The translations under genes and the position numbers were made by a program. Positions 20,939 to 30,498 of a stretch of 64,000 bases of DNA are shown in pieces. The stretch's first letter is position 1, and each line of letters begins with the position of its first letter. The stretch covers positions 61,282,754-61,346,753 of the forward strand of contig NC_087065.1 of assembly GCF_963678635.1 (NCBI RefSeq), written 5' to 3'. The notes below the pieces were generated by a model. That model had not been told where the DNA came from, did not search any database, and saw nothing but the letters and a program-made list of their open reading frames with translations. This DNA comes from Symsagittifera roscoffensis (taxonomy: Eukaryota; Xenacoelomorpha; Acoela; Convolutidae).

Positions 20939-22986
20939 CACTACCCTAGAAAATAAAGTACTTTTTGTCTCAATGCTTATTTTTTGCTGGAAGTTGTATT
21001 TCAATGCTTCTTCAAATTGAGATTCTTGATTTTTGAGAGCCACCTTTTGAATTTTATTGGTAGAGACATGTGCCATTCTGCCAGATTGGCACAGCGCAAC
21101 CTTCCGGCAGGACAGAAAAACACGACTAAAGGCCTTAGTAACAAAAAAGTGCTGCGAAGGAGGATCGAAATATTCCGGAAATTTAAATTTTTAAAATTTC
21201 GATTGACGGGCAAGTATTTCTCAGAAATACAAAAAAGACGGCCATTTTGACGAAAAAGAACGAAAAAACAGAACAACGACAAATATAGTGAGAAACAGTC
21301 GCACGAGAAAACGAGAAAAACGAAGCCTCTTATCGTGGCAATCACGCACGATAAGACCGATAGCAGATAGAAACAGAGAAAAAGGAGGCTTCAATGGGGA
21401 AGGAATATCCGCGGAACCCTCCCTTGCCACAAATTGGGAGAGATAACAACGCTATCTCGAGTAGTACGTGGGAGCGGAGGCTTGGCCCCCAGAGACTGTC
21501 ATATGTTGAAGGACTGCAGTAAATTAACTTTTTAGCTACTCTGATGTCATAGAATTTTGAATTAACATCGGTATTGTTTGATATTTTAGAACATGAGTAG
21601 CTAGAAAGAGGAAAGGGTCAATCCATCTCCAATGGATTTAATATAGAATTGCCACCAAAAACATAATAAAATAGGGTATTCTAGCCGTGTTTTTAGTAGC
21701 AATCACGTAGTCTGAGGACAGGAGACTCAGCTATGTGGTTGTGTTCGCATGTAAACGAAAGCTGATCAAAAGTCGTTTGACTGATGGCCCAAAAATAGTA
21801 ACTTTTTACTTAGCCCTTAATAGACCAGAAAATCAACTGGCAAGGTCGAGACGGTGAAAAACGAGTGGAATTAAGGTAACTGACGCCTGCCAGTCGTTAA
21901 TAGGTACTTTTTCTACGCTCCGTCGCTGAGTAATGTTTGGGCGAATGTTACAACATTTTTTTTTGTTCAAATAGTTTTTTTGAGTGAAGTATTTTGTTTC
22001 TATTTCTGCTAGATTGCTCTGCTTTTTTTTCTAATGTATGAAAATAAGTTGCTTGTTTTGTGATTTGTAAAACAGTTAAACATCGTCTGATCAACTATTT
22101 ACTTCACTAACCTGAGTGAGTGTTCACTACCCTAGAAAAACTTTTGCAGATGATCTAGACTTGCTGGTAACAGCTTGAATAAAACTGTCGATACTTGCAT
22201 AGTGGATAGTTGTGGTCATTTGTTTGGTCAATTCTTGAGTTATTGTTGTCCAAAACAGTCTTGAATATTGGGAAATTTAGAAAGTAAAAATCTAATTTGT
22301 TGCGTTCAATTTTGTCCTTAGGTGTGGTAGAAGCGCAAGATTTTTTACTTAACATATTTCAGATTGATTTAGATTAAACATGCGACTTTCTTCAGCAGGT
22401 TTTCTTTAGCTATTTTTGAAATACCGAAGATTTAATTGTAAAGCTACAAACCAAAAGAACTTTGATTGTTTGTAGAGGGGATCATTTCGCTTCTGGACGA
22501 CCATGAAGCTGACGTTCGCGTGAGTTAATCAGAAAAAAAACGACGAATAATAGCTAAATAGATTCAATTCATGCTTGGTAGTTGTTCAAGTATTTGCGCT
22601 CAAACGACTTGACGATCTGTCGAACATTTTCTGGGTAGAAATAGCTGATTCAATTGAAAAAATGTAGGCGTGTTTTAAATAAATAATTTCAATCTCAATG
22701 GAAACCAATTACCTGTTGTCTATTGTAGCGAGAGAATATACGATGACGAAAGTTTCCCTGAGCGTCAATTGGCTGCACTTGTTGCGTCAAAGGTTAGTTT
22801 TTTTATAAATTGACTGCAACGGACGTTGAGTTCAAGAAAAAGACATGAAACATGTTCTCGCAAACAACAATTATCAGTGCATAATTAATTGAAACCTCTT
22901 CTGCCAGGTATTTTACAATATTGAAGCATACGAAGAAGCTGTTAGTTATGCACTAGCAGCAGGGAAGCTTTTTGACATTGAGTCAT
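20939..22986 (+). repeat. Left copy of a 2.05-kb duplicated host segment (Rpn2 promoter and exons 1-5 start)
   Basis: This segment matches 45526-46253 joined to 51636-52959, from CACTACCCTAG to ATTGAGTCAT, with scattered substitutions of a few percent. Homology stops abruptly at both ends: left of 20939 the copies differ, and at 22987 the giant insert begins. The two copies thus flank a 22539-bp insert as direct repeats. Confidence 0.85.
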
Positions 22987-22991
22987 GTTAG
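22380..22991 (+). pseudogene. Rpn2: Truncated copy of the proteasome subunit Rpn2 (PSMD1) gene
   Basis: Exon equivalents lie at 22380-22398, 22476-22519, 22590-22663, 22729-22792 and 22908-22986. The last is cut by the insert junction and runs into TAG at 22989. Compared with the right-hand copy, every difference I see inside coding sequence is synonymous (six codons). The acceptor of exon 3, however, is AAG instead of CAGG, because the base at 22589 is A rather than G. This moves the AG by one base and would break the frame. The copy can encode at most the first 80-90 residues. Confidence 0.85.
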
Positions 22992-23039
22992 AGTATGCCC
23001 AAGTTAGAGGCCTTAATGACCGTTATTGTACTAGGGGGA

Positions 23040-25085
23040 AGGTGCGTACCCTCCGCCCAGTTTTTTTTTTACCTTTTTTACTTAGTTAACACCGAAAATT
23101 CCGGGGGCCGGAGGGTTGGGTGGCAAGTCATGAGCCCGCTTGTCCCAAGGTCCCGGGACCAAAAACAATTAAAGAGAAAGCGTAAAAACAAACAAAAATA
23201 GTATATAACCAAGAAAAAGTCTAAAACTAATTTATTTGAAAACAAAAAAAAACACAAAAAACAGTAATAAAACCAAAAAAGACCAAAAAAGGTAAAAAAA
23301 CATAAAGTGACAGTTTATATGCTATTTCCGGACGAGATGTGATCTGACCTTCCTATTTGTTGTTGTTTCAGATTGATTTATATCATTTCTGATAGAAAGA
23401 TTGTGTGTTTTGATCAAATGTTGGATACCCTCCCTTGAGTGTAATTTGAGTATTTAAGCACGTTAATGGTGATTTTGCCGTTGGCCGGAAGGTAGAGTGG
23501 CAAGCTGACCGACGTGTTCCACACTCAACAAGGACATCAGGGACAACATCCACAACGACTGTTGGGTATCGTTGAAACAATTTTAGTATCGTTCGGGTAC
23601 TATTTCATCAAAACTTAAGTGGTGGGGGGCAAGATTGGCGTGGTCCGATTGTACCCTCCATCGATTACAAATTTCCGAATTAAGGGTCTTATTTCGGGTA
23701 TTTTGGTGCAAAGGAGGGTATAGTACTATTCATTAACGACTACTAATGGGTTATTATCCTTATTATTTATTACTTACCTCCTAATTAGACCCAAGAAACA
23801 CCCAAATCTTGTCGAAAATTACTGATTTTTGACAAACCATAGACCCCCAAATTTTTGGATATCCGAGCTTTTCAGAACAGCAAAACGCTTTTATATAGGG
23901 AGTAGCTACGTAATTCGATCCCCTGATTAAAGAAACCGCGTGAGAAAAGACTCAGTAGAAGTTGGGAAAAGCGAAAATTTTTCCATCAAAATTTCGATAA
24001 TTTTCTGAATTTTGTCAATCTGTTTTGGGGATCGAGTTTTTGAGTTTTTAGAGTTAGAGCAATAAAATTTTTTGTGTTAGGAGCGTGCTAATATAACGTG
24101 CTCGACTGCCAGAAAAATTCGTGAGTAACCCTCCGATTAGCTCCGTGGATAGAGCTAACGACTTAAGGATTGGAAAAGGAAGGAATCGGAGGGTCCAAAT
24201 TTGATAGTTATTGGCCAAATTTTTGTCTCCAAACCAATTTTGGTCCAGTTTTTTTTTCATTTTTCCAGTGCCGAACAAGGCTACTACGCTCGTTTCAGGT
24301 ATTTTTAGGCACTTTCAATAGGAATTGCGGAAAAAGTTTCTTAGAACCTATATAGGTGGTGAAAAAAGGCCATTTGGACAAACACGTTTTTGGCGATTTA
24401 CCAAAGACTAGCCAACCCATCGGGATAATTTTGGTACAATAAGTCGACGTTTTGGACCACTTTTCCGCATGGCAACCGTTTTTGGGTTGATAACCTCGGA
24501 AAAGAAAATTTTTTTAGAATTTGTTGGTTCGGAGGTTCCAAATTAGAGGTAACCCTCCGAGCGGCAGAAAATTTTATCAAATCACCTTTTTATCCTATTG
24601 GGAAGGATGACCGTGTCAGCCAACCTAGTTTTAAGTCAGCTGGACCGCCTTTGGAGACTTTACCGCGGTAAAATAACCCGTTTTCTTGATTTTTGCGGAA
24701 CCCTCCGGAGTAACCCTCCGGAGTGACTTAAGCCCTTTAGCAACCCTCCTTAGTGGAAATTTTCCACGGGATCCTCCGAAGAAGTTAAAACAAACCCCCA
24801 TAGAGCTTTTAGCTTGTTTTGACGCTTTTTGAAGCTAGTGGAAGACCCTTCTAAGTGAGGTTAAAAAATATGAAAATTTTGGAAGAACCCTCCGAGGTTA
24901 CCCTCCGGAGCATATTAAGCCTCTAATTGACCCTCCTTAGTGAGTGAAGAGGAACCCTCCCAAGTCACTTGGGTGGCTAAGGTGCCCTACGAGGTAGCCC
25001 TCCGAAGTAGGCTAAGTGTCTTAACAACCCTCCGAAGTAAACCTCCGAAGAGACTTAAACCTCTTAACAACCCTCCTTGTTGAAA
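23040..25085 (+). repeat. CCCTCCG-motif-rich leader with diverged tandem repeats
   Basis: The motif ACCCTCC (often CCCTCCGGAGT or CCCTCCGAAGT) occurs more than fifteen times on the plus strand between about 23048 and 25075. Density is highest at 24705-25080, where three imperfect units share the order CCCTCCGRAG, CTTAAGCC-like, CAACCCTCCTTAGTG. The core CTCCGGAG is palindromic. Runs of GGAGGG on the opposite strand also occur. No protein frame explains the repetition. Confidence 0.7.
24129..24193 (+). ncRNA. tRNA-like fold in the leader
   Basis: CCCTCCG (24129-24135) pairs perfectly with CGGAGGG (24187-24193), giving a 7-bp acceptor-like stem. Between them TAGCTCCGTGGATAGAGCTA is a near-canonical tRNA D-arm (A box). 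The anticodon and T arms are poor, with GGAAGGAATC in place of a normal B box. It is therefore a tRNA fossil or tRNA mimic rather than a working tRNA. Confidence 0.5.
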
Positions 25086-25286
25086 CTTGAGGAAACCTTC
25101 TGTGGCATTTTGGGAAACAGAAAAAATCCATTTAATTAGGACCATATTAGGATAGTAGGCGTGTTTATTAGGATCATAGGAGCCCATTTTGACCCGGAAA
25201 TTCCTAATCAACTTTGGATTCTAGATCGGGTGTATCAGAAGTACCCGAACCAAAATTGTTTTTTGTTTGTGATTTTGGTTGTGTGG

Positions 25287-25620
25287 TTGCCTTGAGCTAC
25301 TTAATAGGAAAGCTCGGGCAATCCGGGAACACATGGAAGAAGACCTCGGTGAGTGTATTAGGCAGATACACACTCACTTGAGAAAAAAGTTGTTCCCTGC
25401 TCTCGTGCACTTGGAGCGTTCCGGGTGTGGGTGAGCTTTTTCATAGATTTTAGAATTTTTCGATCAGAGGTTGCCTTGAGCTACTTAGTAGGACAGCTCG
25501 GGCAATCGCAGGACACCTAAAAGAAGACCTCGGTGGGTGTATTAGGCAAATACACACTCACTTGAGAAGACCGTGTCCTGGGCTTTGTTCTTTCGGATCG
25601 TTCCGATTGAGGGAAGTCTT
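25287..25620 (+). ncRNA. Duplicated structured RNA element with compensatory changes
   Basis: Two copies (25287-25436 and 25471-25618, offset 184) fold alike. Hairpin 1 is TTGCC..GAGCT/AGCTC..GGCAA. The outer stem of hairpin 2 is GGAACA/TGTTCC in copy 1 but GGACAC/GTGTCC in copy 2, three covarying pairs. It encloses GTGAGTGTAT/ATACACACTCAC and CTC/GAG. Hairpin 3 is CACTTGGA-GCGT-TCCGGGTG in copy 1, with a shorter TCGGA-TCGT-TCCGA in copy 2. The element lies about 430 bases before the gag ATG, so packaging, dimerisation or translation initiation are possible roles. Confidence 0.7.
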
Positions 25621-26049
25621 TTTCTTTAAGACTAAGTTTTATTGATCTGTTTCTGAATCATCACTGCGTTTTACCAAAGATTGTTTGATTTTAACAAAGC
25701 AGTGACTTGATAAGAGTGTGGCGGTAAATTGACACTGATGAAAGGTCGCTGTCACCTGTAGGATATTCTTATCTGATTATCAATTGTGTTTTGTGTATTG
25801 ATTATATCTTGTGAAAATTGTGTGAAACTGTTATACTATACAAAAGGGTTGAGTTAGCATTATATCAATACTGAGCAGGCCCTAAGTGTAATTTTAGCTG
25901 AGTCACTAAGATTGTCATTGAGAAATCTAAGAGACATTTTTCATACTTACGAGATCGAACAGGCAGCGTTAAGTAATTTAACTTGAACTTGTTTGCGGTA
26001 CGTGTGCATCGCCATTAAATTATAAGAATTTTGTTATTTGTTACAAAGT

Positions 26050-27506
26050 ATGCAGCGCAGGGACTCGTTAGGATCGACTACTAAGATTCCCAGGCTGAGC
26101 AAGGCAAGCACGAGAAAATTTAAAACTAGGCGTATTCAATCTTCGTTTAGCAGCGCTTCCGACGTGTTTGCTGAAAACGATTCGACTAAAGGTCAACCTG
26201 ATCTTTCAGTGAGCGAGTGAAACTAAGGAGTGAGAAAAACCTCGATGGCGATCAAGGGCGGAGCGCCGAGGCCGGACCCGCGAGCGAAACGCTTGTGGAC
26301 TCCTTTGACGAAGGGGAACGGACGCTTAGTCGATCCGACTTTGAGCCGAGCGAATACCTCGAGCGGGAGGAAGTTGAGAGGATGGAGGACACCTCGGAGC
26401 GTTCCGGGGTCGAGCCGCGAGAGGAAGTGTTATTAAGGGGAATGTTCAAATCGGAGACCAAGAGTCATTGGTGGAGGAGAGAATTTTCACATCCAGCTAA
26501 TACCCACTCATCTCTGGCCAAACAGAGCAACAACGCGATGATGTTGAGTATAAGCCCGAGTGAAGAACAACCGGGTTCGAAGGCCAAGAAGAGCTGCAAG
26601 TCTTTGTACGATGAGCGCATGGCGTCACTACGAACTGAAGGTTTATCTTCCATTTATGACCACCCGGAGATAACCCATCCGGACGTGAACTTCACACCGT
26701 GTCCAAGGAACGACATGAGCAGGAAGGCGTCGTCCGCCTCGCCGACCAGGCCCTTGTCAGATGGGATAAAGATGGGAGCGTCATCAACGTTCGGCAGATT
26801 GATGACGTCGATGAGCCAGCAAAAAGGCGGTGCGTCATCAAGTACCAGGCTGCAGCCGCAGTTGACCTCATCTTCTTTGGGACTAACCCCGCCATTTGGG
26901 GTAACTGGCGATATAAGTGACATGTTCGCTGGCGTAATGAATGGTCTGGATGAAATGAGACGAGACATGACTAAGAGAATAGATCAAGTTGACGAGAGAG
27001 CTCACCAGGGTCGAGATAATTTGAGAGACGAACTAACGCACGTGAAGTCGCAGGCGAGGGTTGATCAGACTCAATTGATTCGCAACACCGATCAATGCCT
27101 GGCGGAGAGCCTGGCACAGGCAAACAAGGAGTCAGAGGAAAGAGAGGCTAGGATGACAAGAGAGATCGAGCGATTGTTGAACGATCATGATATTACCTAC
27201 GCCCATACGATGACTAGCCTGGAAAAAAGGTTAGATGCCAAATCTGACTTAATGATGCGGAAGCAATTGGGAGGGAGCGTTCCAACCCATGGGAGCGCTC
27301 ACGCCATGCGAATAATGGAAATCGTACGGGCAGTTATGCCAGGGCCCAGCAAAGTTCAAGAACGAACTACGAACCTAGGAATAGGGAGCGGCCAACGGCA
27401 GCCCCGTCGAGGCCTGGCTGGACGAATCCGGTCCCGCCGGAGGCAGATGCTACTCCGGAGACAAGGTTGCCAACTGTGCCACAAGTCAGTTCAGTGCCAG
27501 ATCTGA
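26050..27506 (+). CDS. gag: Gag N-terminal region of the giant element (frameshifted)
   Basis: The ATG at 26050 opens a basic Ser/Arg-rich frame that meets TGA at 26218-26220. The apparent continuation is in another frame from about 26210 to 27380, so one indel separates them. The region is polar, with acidic clusters early and a long heptad-rich coiled-coil-like segment at about 26915-27250 (LDEMRRDMTKRIDQVDERAH and onward). Near 27370-27390 the frame shifts again into the capsid part. No catalytic motif is expected. It is read as the matrix/coiled-coil part of Gag by position. Confidence 0.65.
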
Positions 27507-28615
27507 CTACAGTCTCACAGGACACAACGATGTATGCCTCCATGTTTGAGCCTCTGAATAGATCTCTCGAGACATTCATCACTAAACTCTCAAAGTCAAC
27601 CGAGAGAGGAGAGAGGTCAAGAAGGACACTGAAAAAGCCGAAGTCATACAAAGACGAGTCAGACGGCTGCATTGATACTTGGATAGAAGTGATGAAGTTG
27701 CACTTTGAGGAAGAGAGTCTCTCCAAGAAACAAGAGTGCAGCGCGCTAACAAGCAACCTGGAGGGTACTGCACTAAACTGTCTAATGGCGAAAAGAACCA
27801 ATGAAGGAGACAGCGCTCGCAAGATATTCGACATCCCGCTGAATCGTTTCGGCTCTGGAGTACAAGGGCACCAGGCTATGGTGAAGTTCGAAAAGAGGCG
27901 TCAAAGAGATGACGAATCCATAGACAAATTTTTGGACGACCTTGAATTGCTTAGGAGGAGAAGCAATCCCGATGAGAGAATATCCGAGCGAAACTTGGCG
28001 ATTGCTTCGAATTTCATGGACGGAGTAAAGAGTGAGGATTTGAAAACGATGTTGGCCACACACTTCACCCTGTCACTTGACCAGGTACCCACGCCCGATG
28101 ATTTGCGTATGAAGTCACGCGAGTATTTACTCATAAGACCGAGGGCGCAAAACCGTTACAGCAATTATGGTAACTACAGCGGGACAAACACTGGTGTGAA
28201 CTCCAGTTGGTACAAACCTCGCGATGACATGGATAAGAGGAGATCGTGTGCGAATTGTGGTTCGATGGAACATCACGTTTCCGCGTGTTCTGCATACAAA
28301 CAGAACATGAAGACAATAGGCTACTTTCTCGACGACGTCGACGCGACCGACGAGGATCACGAAGAGTACGTCAAAGGGCTCATCATGAAATATGGTCCGA
28401 GGTGCTTCTTCTGTAATTTGGAAGGACACTTCAAGTCGGATTGCACTCAGTTTTGGGATGCAGTGGCGGACGCGAAACATCCCCTCCACGAAGAGGCGCT
28501 TTCTGGTGTCAAGGCCAGTCGAGCACGTCTGATGAACGAGGCCGAGTCTCGGAGAAAGGAGACGACACCGAGCACCTTTACGACTAAGAAGGTAAAGACA
28601 CTGACGAGGTGGTAG
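27391..28615 (+). CDS. gag: Gag capsid-nucleocapsid region with two CCHC zinc knuckles
   Basis: The frame runs to TAG at 28613-28615. It has a retrotransposon capsid-like helical region (about 27640-28130, containing DTWIEVMKLHFEE and FMDGVKSEDLKTML). Two nucleocapsid knuckles follow: CANCGSMEHHVSAC (28249-28290) and CFFCNLEGHFKSDC (28402-28443). The tail is basic. The stop overlaps the next frame by 7 bases (28609-28615), an arrangement compatible with a programmed frameshift into pol, or simply with one of the many indels here. The first strong ATG in the capsid part is internal, so translation presumably continues from the upstream Gag frame. Confidence 0.8.
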
Positions 28616-29666
28616 CCTCGAACCTGGAGGCAGAGTCGGCTAGCCCACTCAAGGTGAATTACGGTCTCGCGGCAAGGACAGCGTTGGAAAATGTCAAACA
28701 GAAGCTAGCCACGAAAGAAGTGGAGCAATGGGTAAGGTCGGAGCTGGAGAGCACAGATCTTCGGGAAAATTTTAATGTTCTGGGTAAAACGACGGAAAAA
28801 GAAGACAAAGAGGAACCTAGGAAGCAGGGACTAAAACTGAACGTTATATCTGGTAGAAGTTTTGGCATGACGAAGGAAGGGACAAAGATAATGTCCATTA
28901 CTCAGTCGCAGGGCACCAGGTGGTCAAGAACTTGAGTGAACCATCCGAGATTACACTAGTCCACCTGTACATTTATGCAGACTACCTGAGGGAGAAAGAT
29001 CCCAAACTGCACTCCAGGGCAGTGCGAGCGCTGCTCACGACAGGAGGTCCGAGACTGATGAAAGTGGATGGACATTACATCGAAGTCCATGGCACATACC
29101 CGATTCTAATGAATGTGGATGGCATCAATATCTACACAAAAGCTGACGTAACTGATGCGAACGATCAGATTGGCCGGATATACATTGGTCAATAGGAGCT
29201 GAAGGTTAGACGAATCGGACACAACGCCATGCTCGAACAAGATGCGGTGCACATAGATTGCGAGGCCAATCTGGCCGCACACGTGCTGGACGTGCAAGGC
29301 AGACAACTTTCAGTCAAGGGACTGCTAGACACGGGAGCAGTGGTTAGTGTCATGCCAGTCAAAACTTGGACCGAAATGGGTTTCGAAAGGTCGGATCTCA
29401 TACCGACAAACATCAGGTTGGCAGCTGCCAATCAGGGAGCGATCTATGTGACTGGAAGAACCCCGATCATTTCACTGCAGCTCGGAGGAAGGCATTTTTG
29501 GATGAGCTTCCTAGTAGTGGAGAATTTGGACAAATCCGATCAGTTCATATTAGGAAGGGACTTCGTACGCAACTTTGATGTCACGATCGATCTCAATGAC
29601 GGGTTGATTAGGATCAAGGATCCTGAGAGAAAGAGTATTTTTAGAAACCTCTTAAAAAGATCTTAA
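28609..29666 (+). CDS. pol: Pol N-terminal spacer and aspartic protease (frameshift and in-frame TAG)
   Basis: The product is carried in frame 1 from 28609 to about 28930, then in frame 3 from 28920 to 29666, with an indel near 28920. In the second frame a TAG at 29193-29195 interrupts RIYIGQ/ELKVRR just before the protease. The protease has LLDTGAVVSVM (29322-29354) and the downstream ILGRDF motif (29550-29567), the two hallmarks of retroviral-type aspartic proteases. It ends at TAA 29664-29666, where the true frame appears to shift again. Confidence 0.75.
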
Positions 29667-29680
29667 TTAAGCAGGCCAAA

Positions 29681-30498
29681 GTGCCAATTTTTCTGGATCG
29701 AAAAGTTAGATTGAAACCAAACCAAGCCGTAATAGCGACGTTTAGGATGAGGAACTTGAATGAACTCAGCAATGACAGACAGGTGTGTCTGGTACCAAAT
29801 CCAAACAGTAAAAGCTCGGCTACTTTAGGAAGAAGCTTCTCACTCACTCAGAGCGGACTGTGTGTCAGTGTGTTGTTGAACACAGAAGCAACAACAGTGA
29901 CAATACAGAGGGGAAAGAAACTTGGCTATGCTTTGCCTCTGAACACAGACTTTCAGAGTATGGAGAACTTGAAAATTTTGATGTAACTTAATGTCCCTTG
30001 CATGCGAACCAAGAATGTATATTGAAGAGAGTGAATGAATTGAAATCTTCTAGGAAATTGGTTTCAATGAAGTCGGAAACAGATGATGGGTTGTCTAGTT
30101 GTTCCAACTTTCCCGAGAGGCCGACAGAAAAAGAGTTAGCAGCGAATAAACTGGTTCTACCTGAGATAGAACATTTTAAGGGTAAAATATCAGACAAGGA
30201 ACTAGATTCGCTCAGGGTGGTGCTAAGTCGGAACGCAGACGTTTTTTCGAAACATAAGGCCGACATAGGTTGCTGTAATTTTGTAGAACACGAGATTGAG
30301 ATAGAAGAGGGCTCGGTACCTCACAGGGAAGGGGCGAAAAGAATGACCCCTCACAAGTCAGAAGCCTGCAGGAAGGAAATCGAGATGTTAATGGAGTATG
30401 ACATGATCGATCCGTCGAAGTCCCCGTGGGCTTGTGGCGTGGTCATGGCGAAAAAGAAAGGGGGCAACTCAGGTTTTGTTGTGATTTCCGTTATCTGA
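29681..30498 (+). CDS. pol: Pol linker and RT fingers N-terminal part (frameshifted)
   Basis: Two adjacent frames (29681-29986 and 29998-30498) cover the protease-RT linker and the RT start. The second contains HEIEIEEGSVPHREGAKRMT and EIEMLMEYDMIDPSKSPW, the usual approach to RT motif 1. At the G-run near 30461-30465 one base appears to be missing, and the RT core continues in the next frame with LRFCCDFRYLN. Confidence 0.7.

Noticed and set aside
21001-21430. Minus-strand frames at 21001-21430 and 45588-45923 as a conserved gene
   Set aside because: The frame differs in length between the two host copies because of indels that do not respect codons, so it is probably noncoding promoter-region DNA.
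20939-22986. Left duplicated segment as the 5' LTR of the giant element
   Set aside because: The duplicate contains spliced Rpn2 exons and in the right copy continues into further intact exons, so it is host sequence, not an LTR.
26217-26220. GTG at 26217 as the start of Gag
   Set aside because: A non-ATG start in a eukaryotic element is unlikely. The upstream ATG at 26050 with one indel explains the region better.
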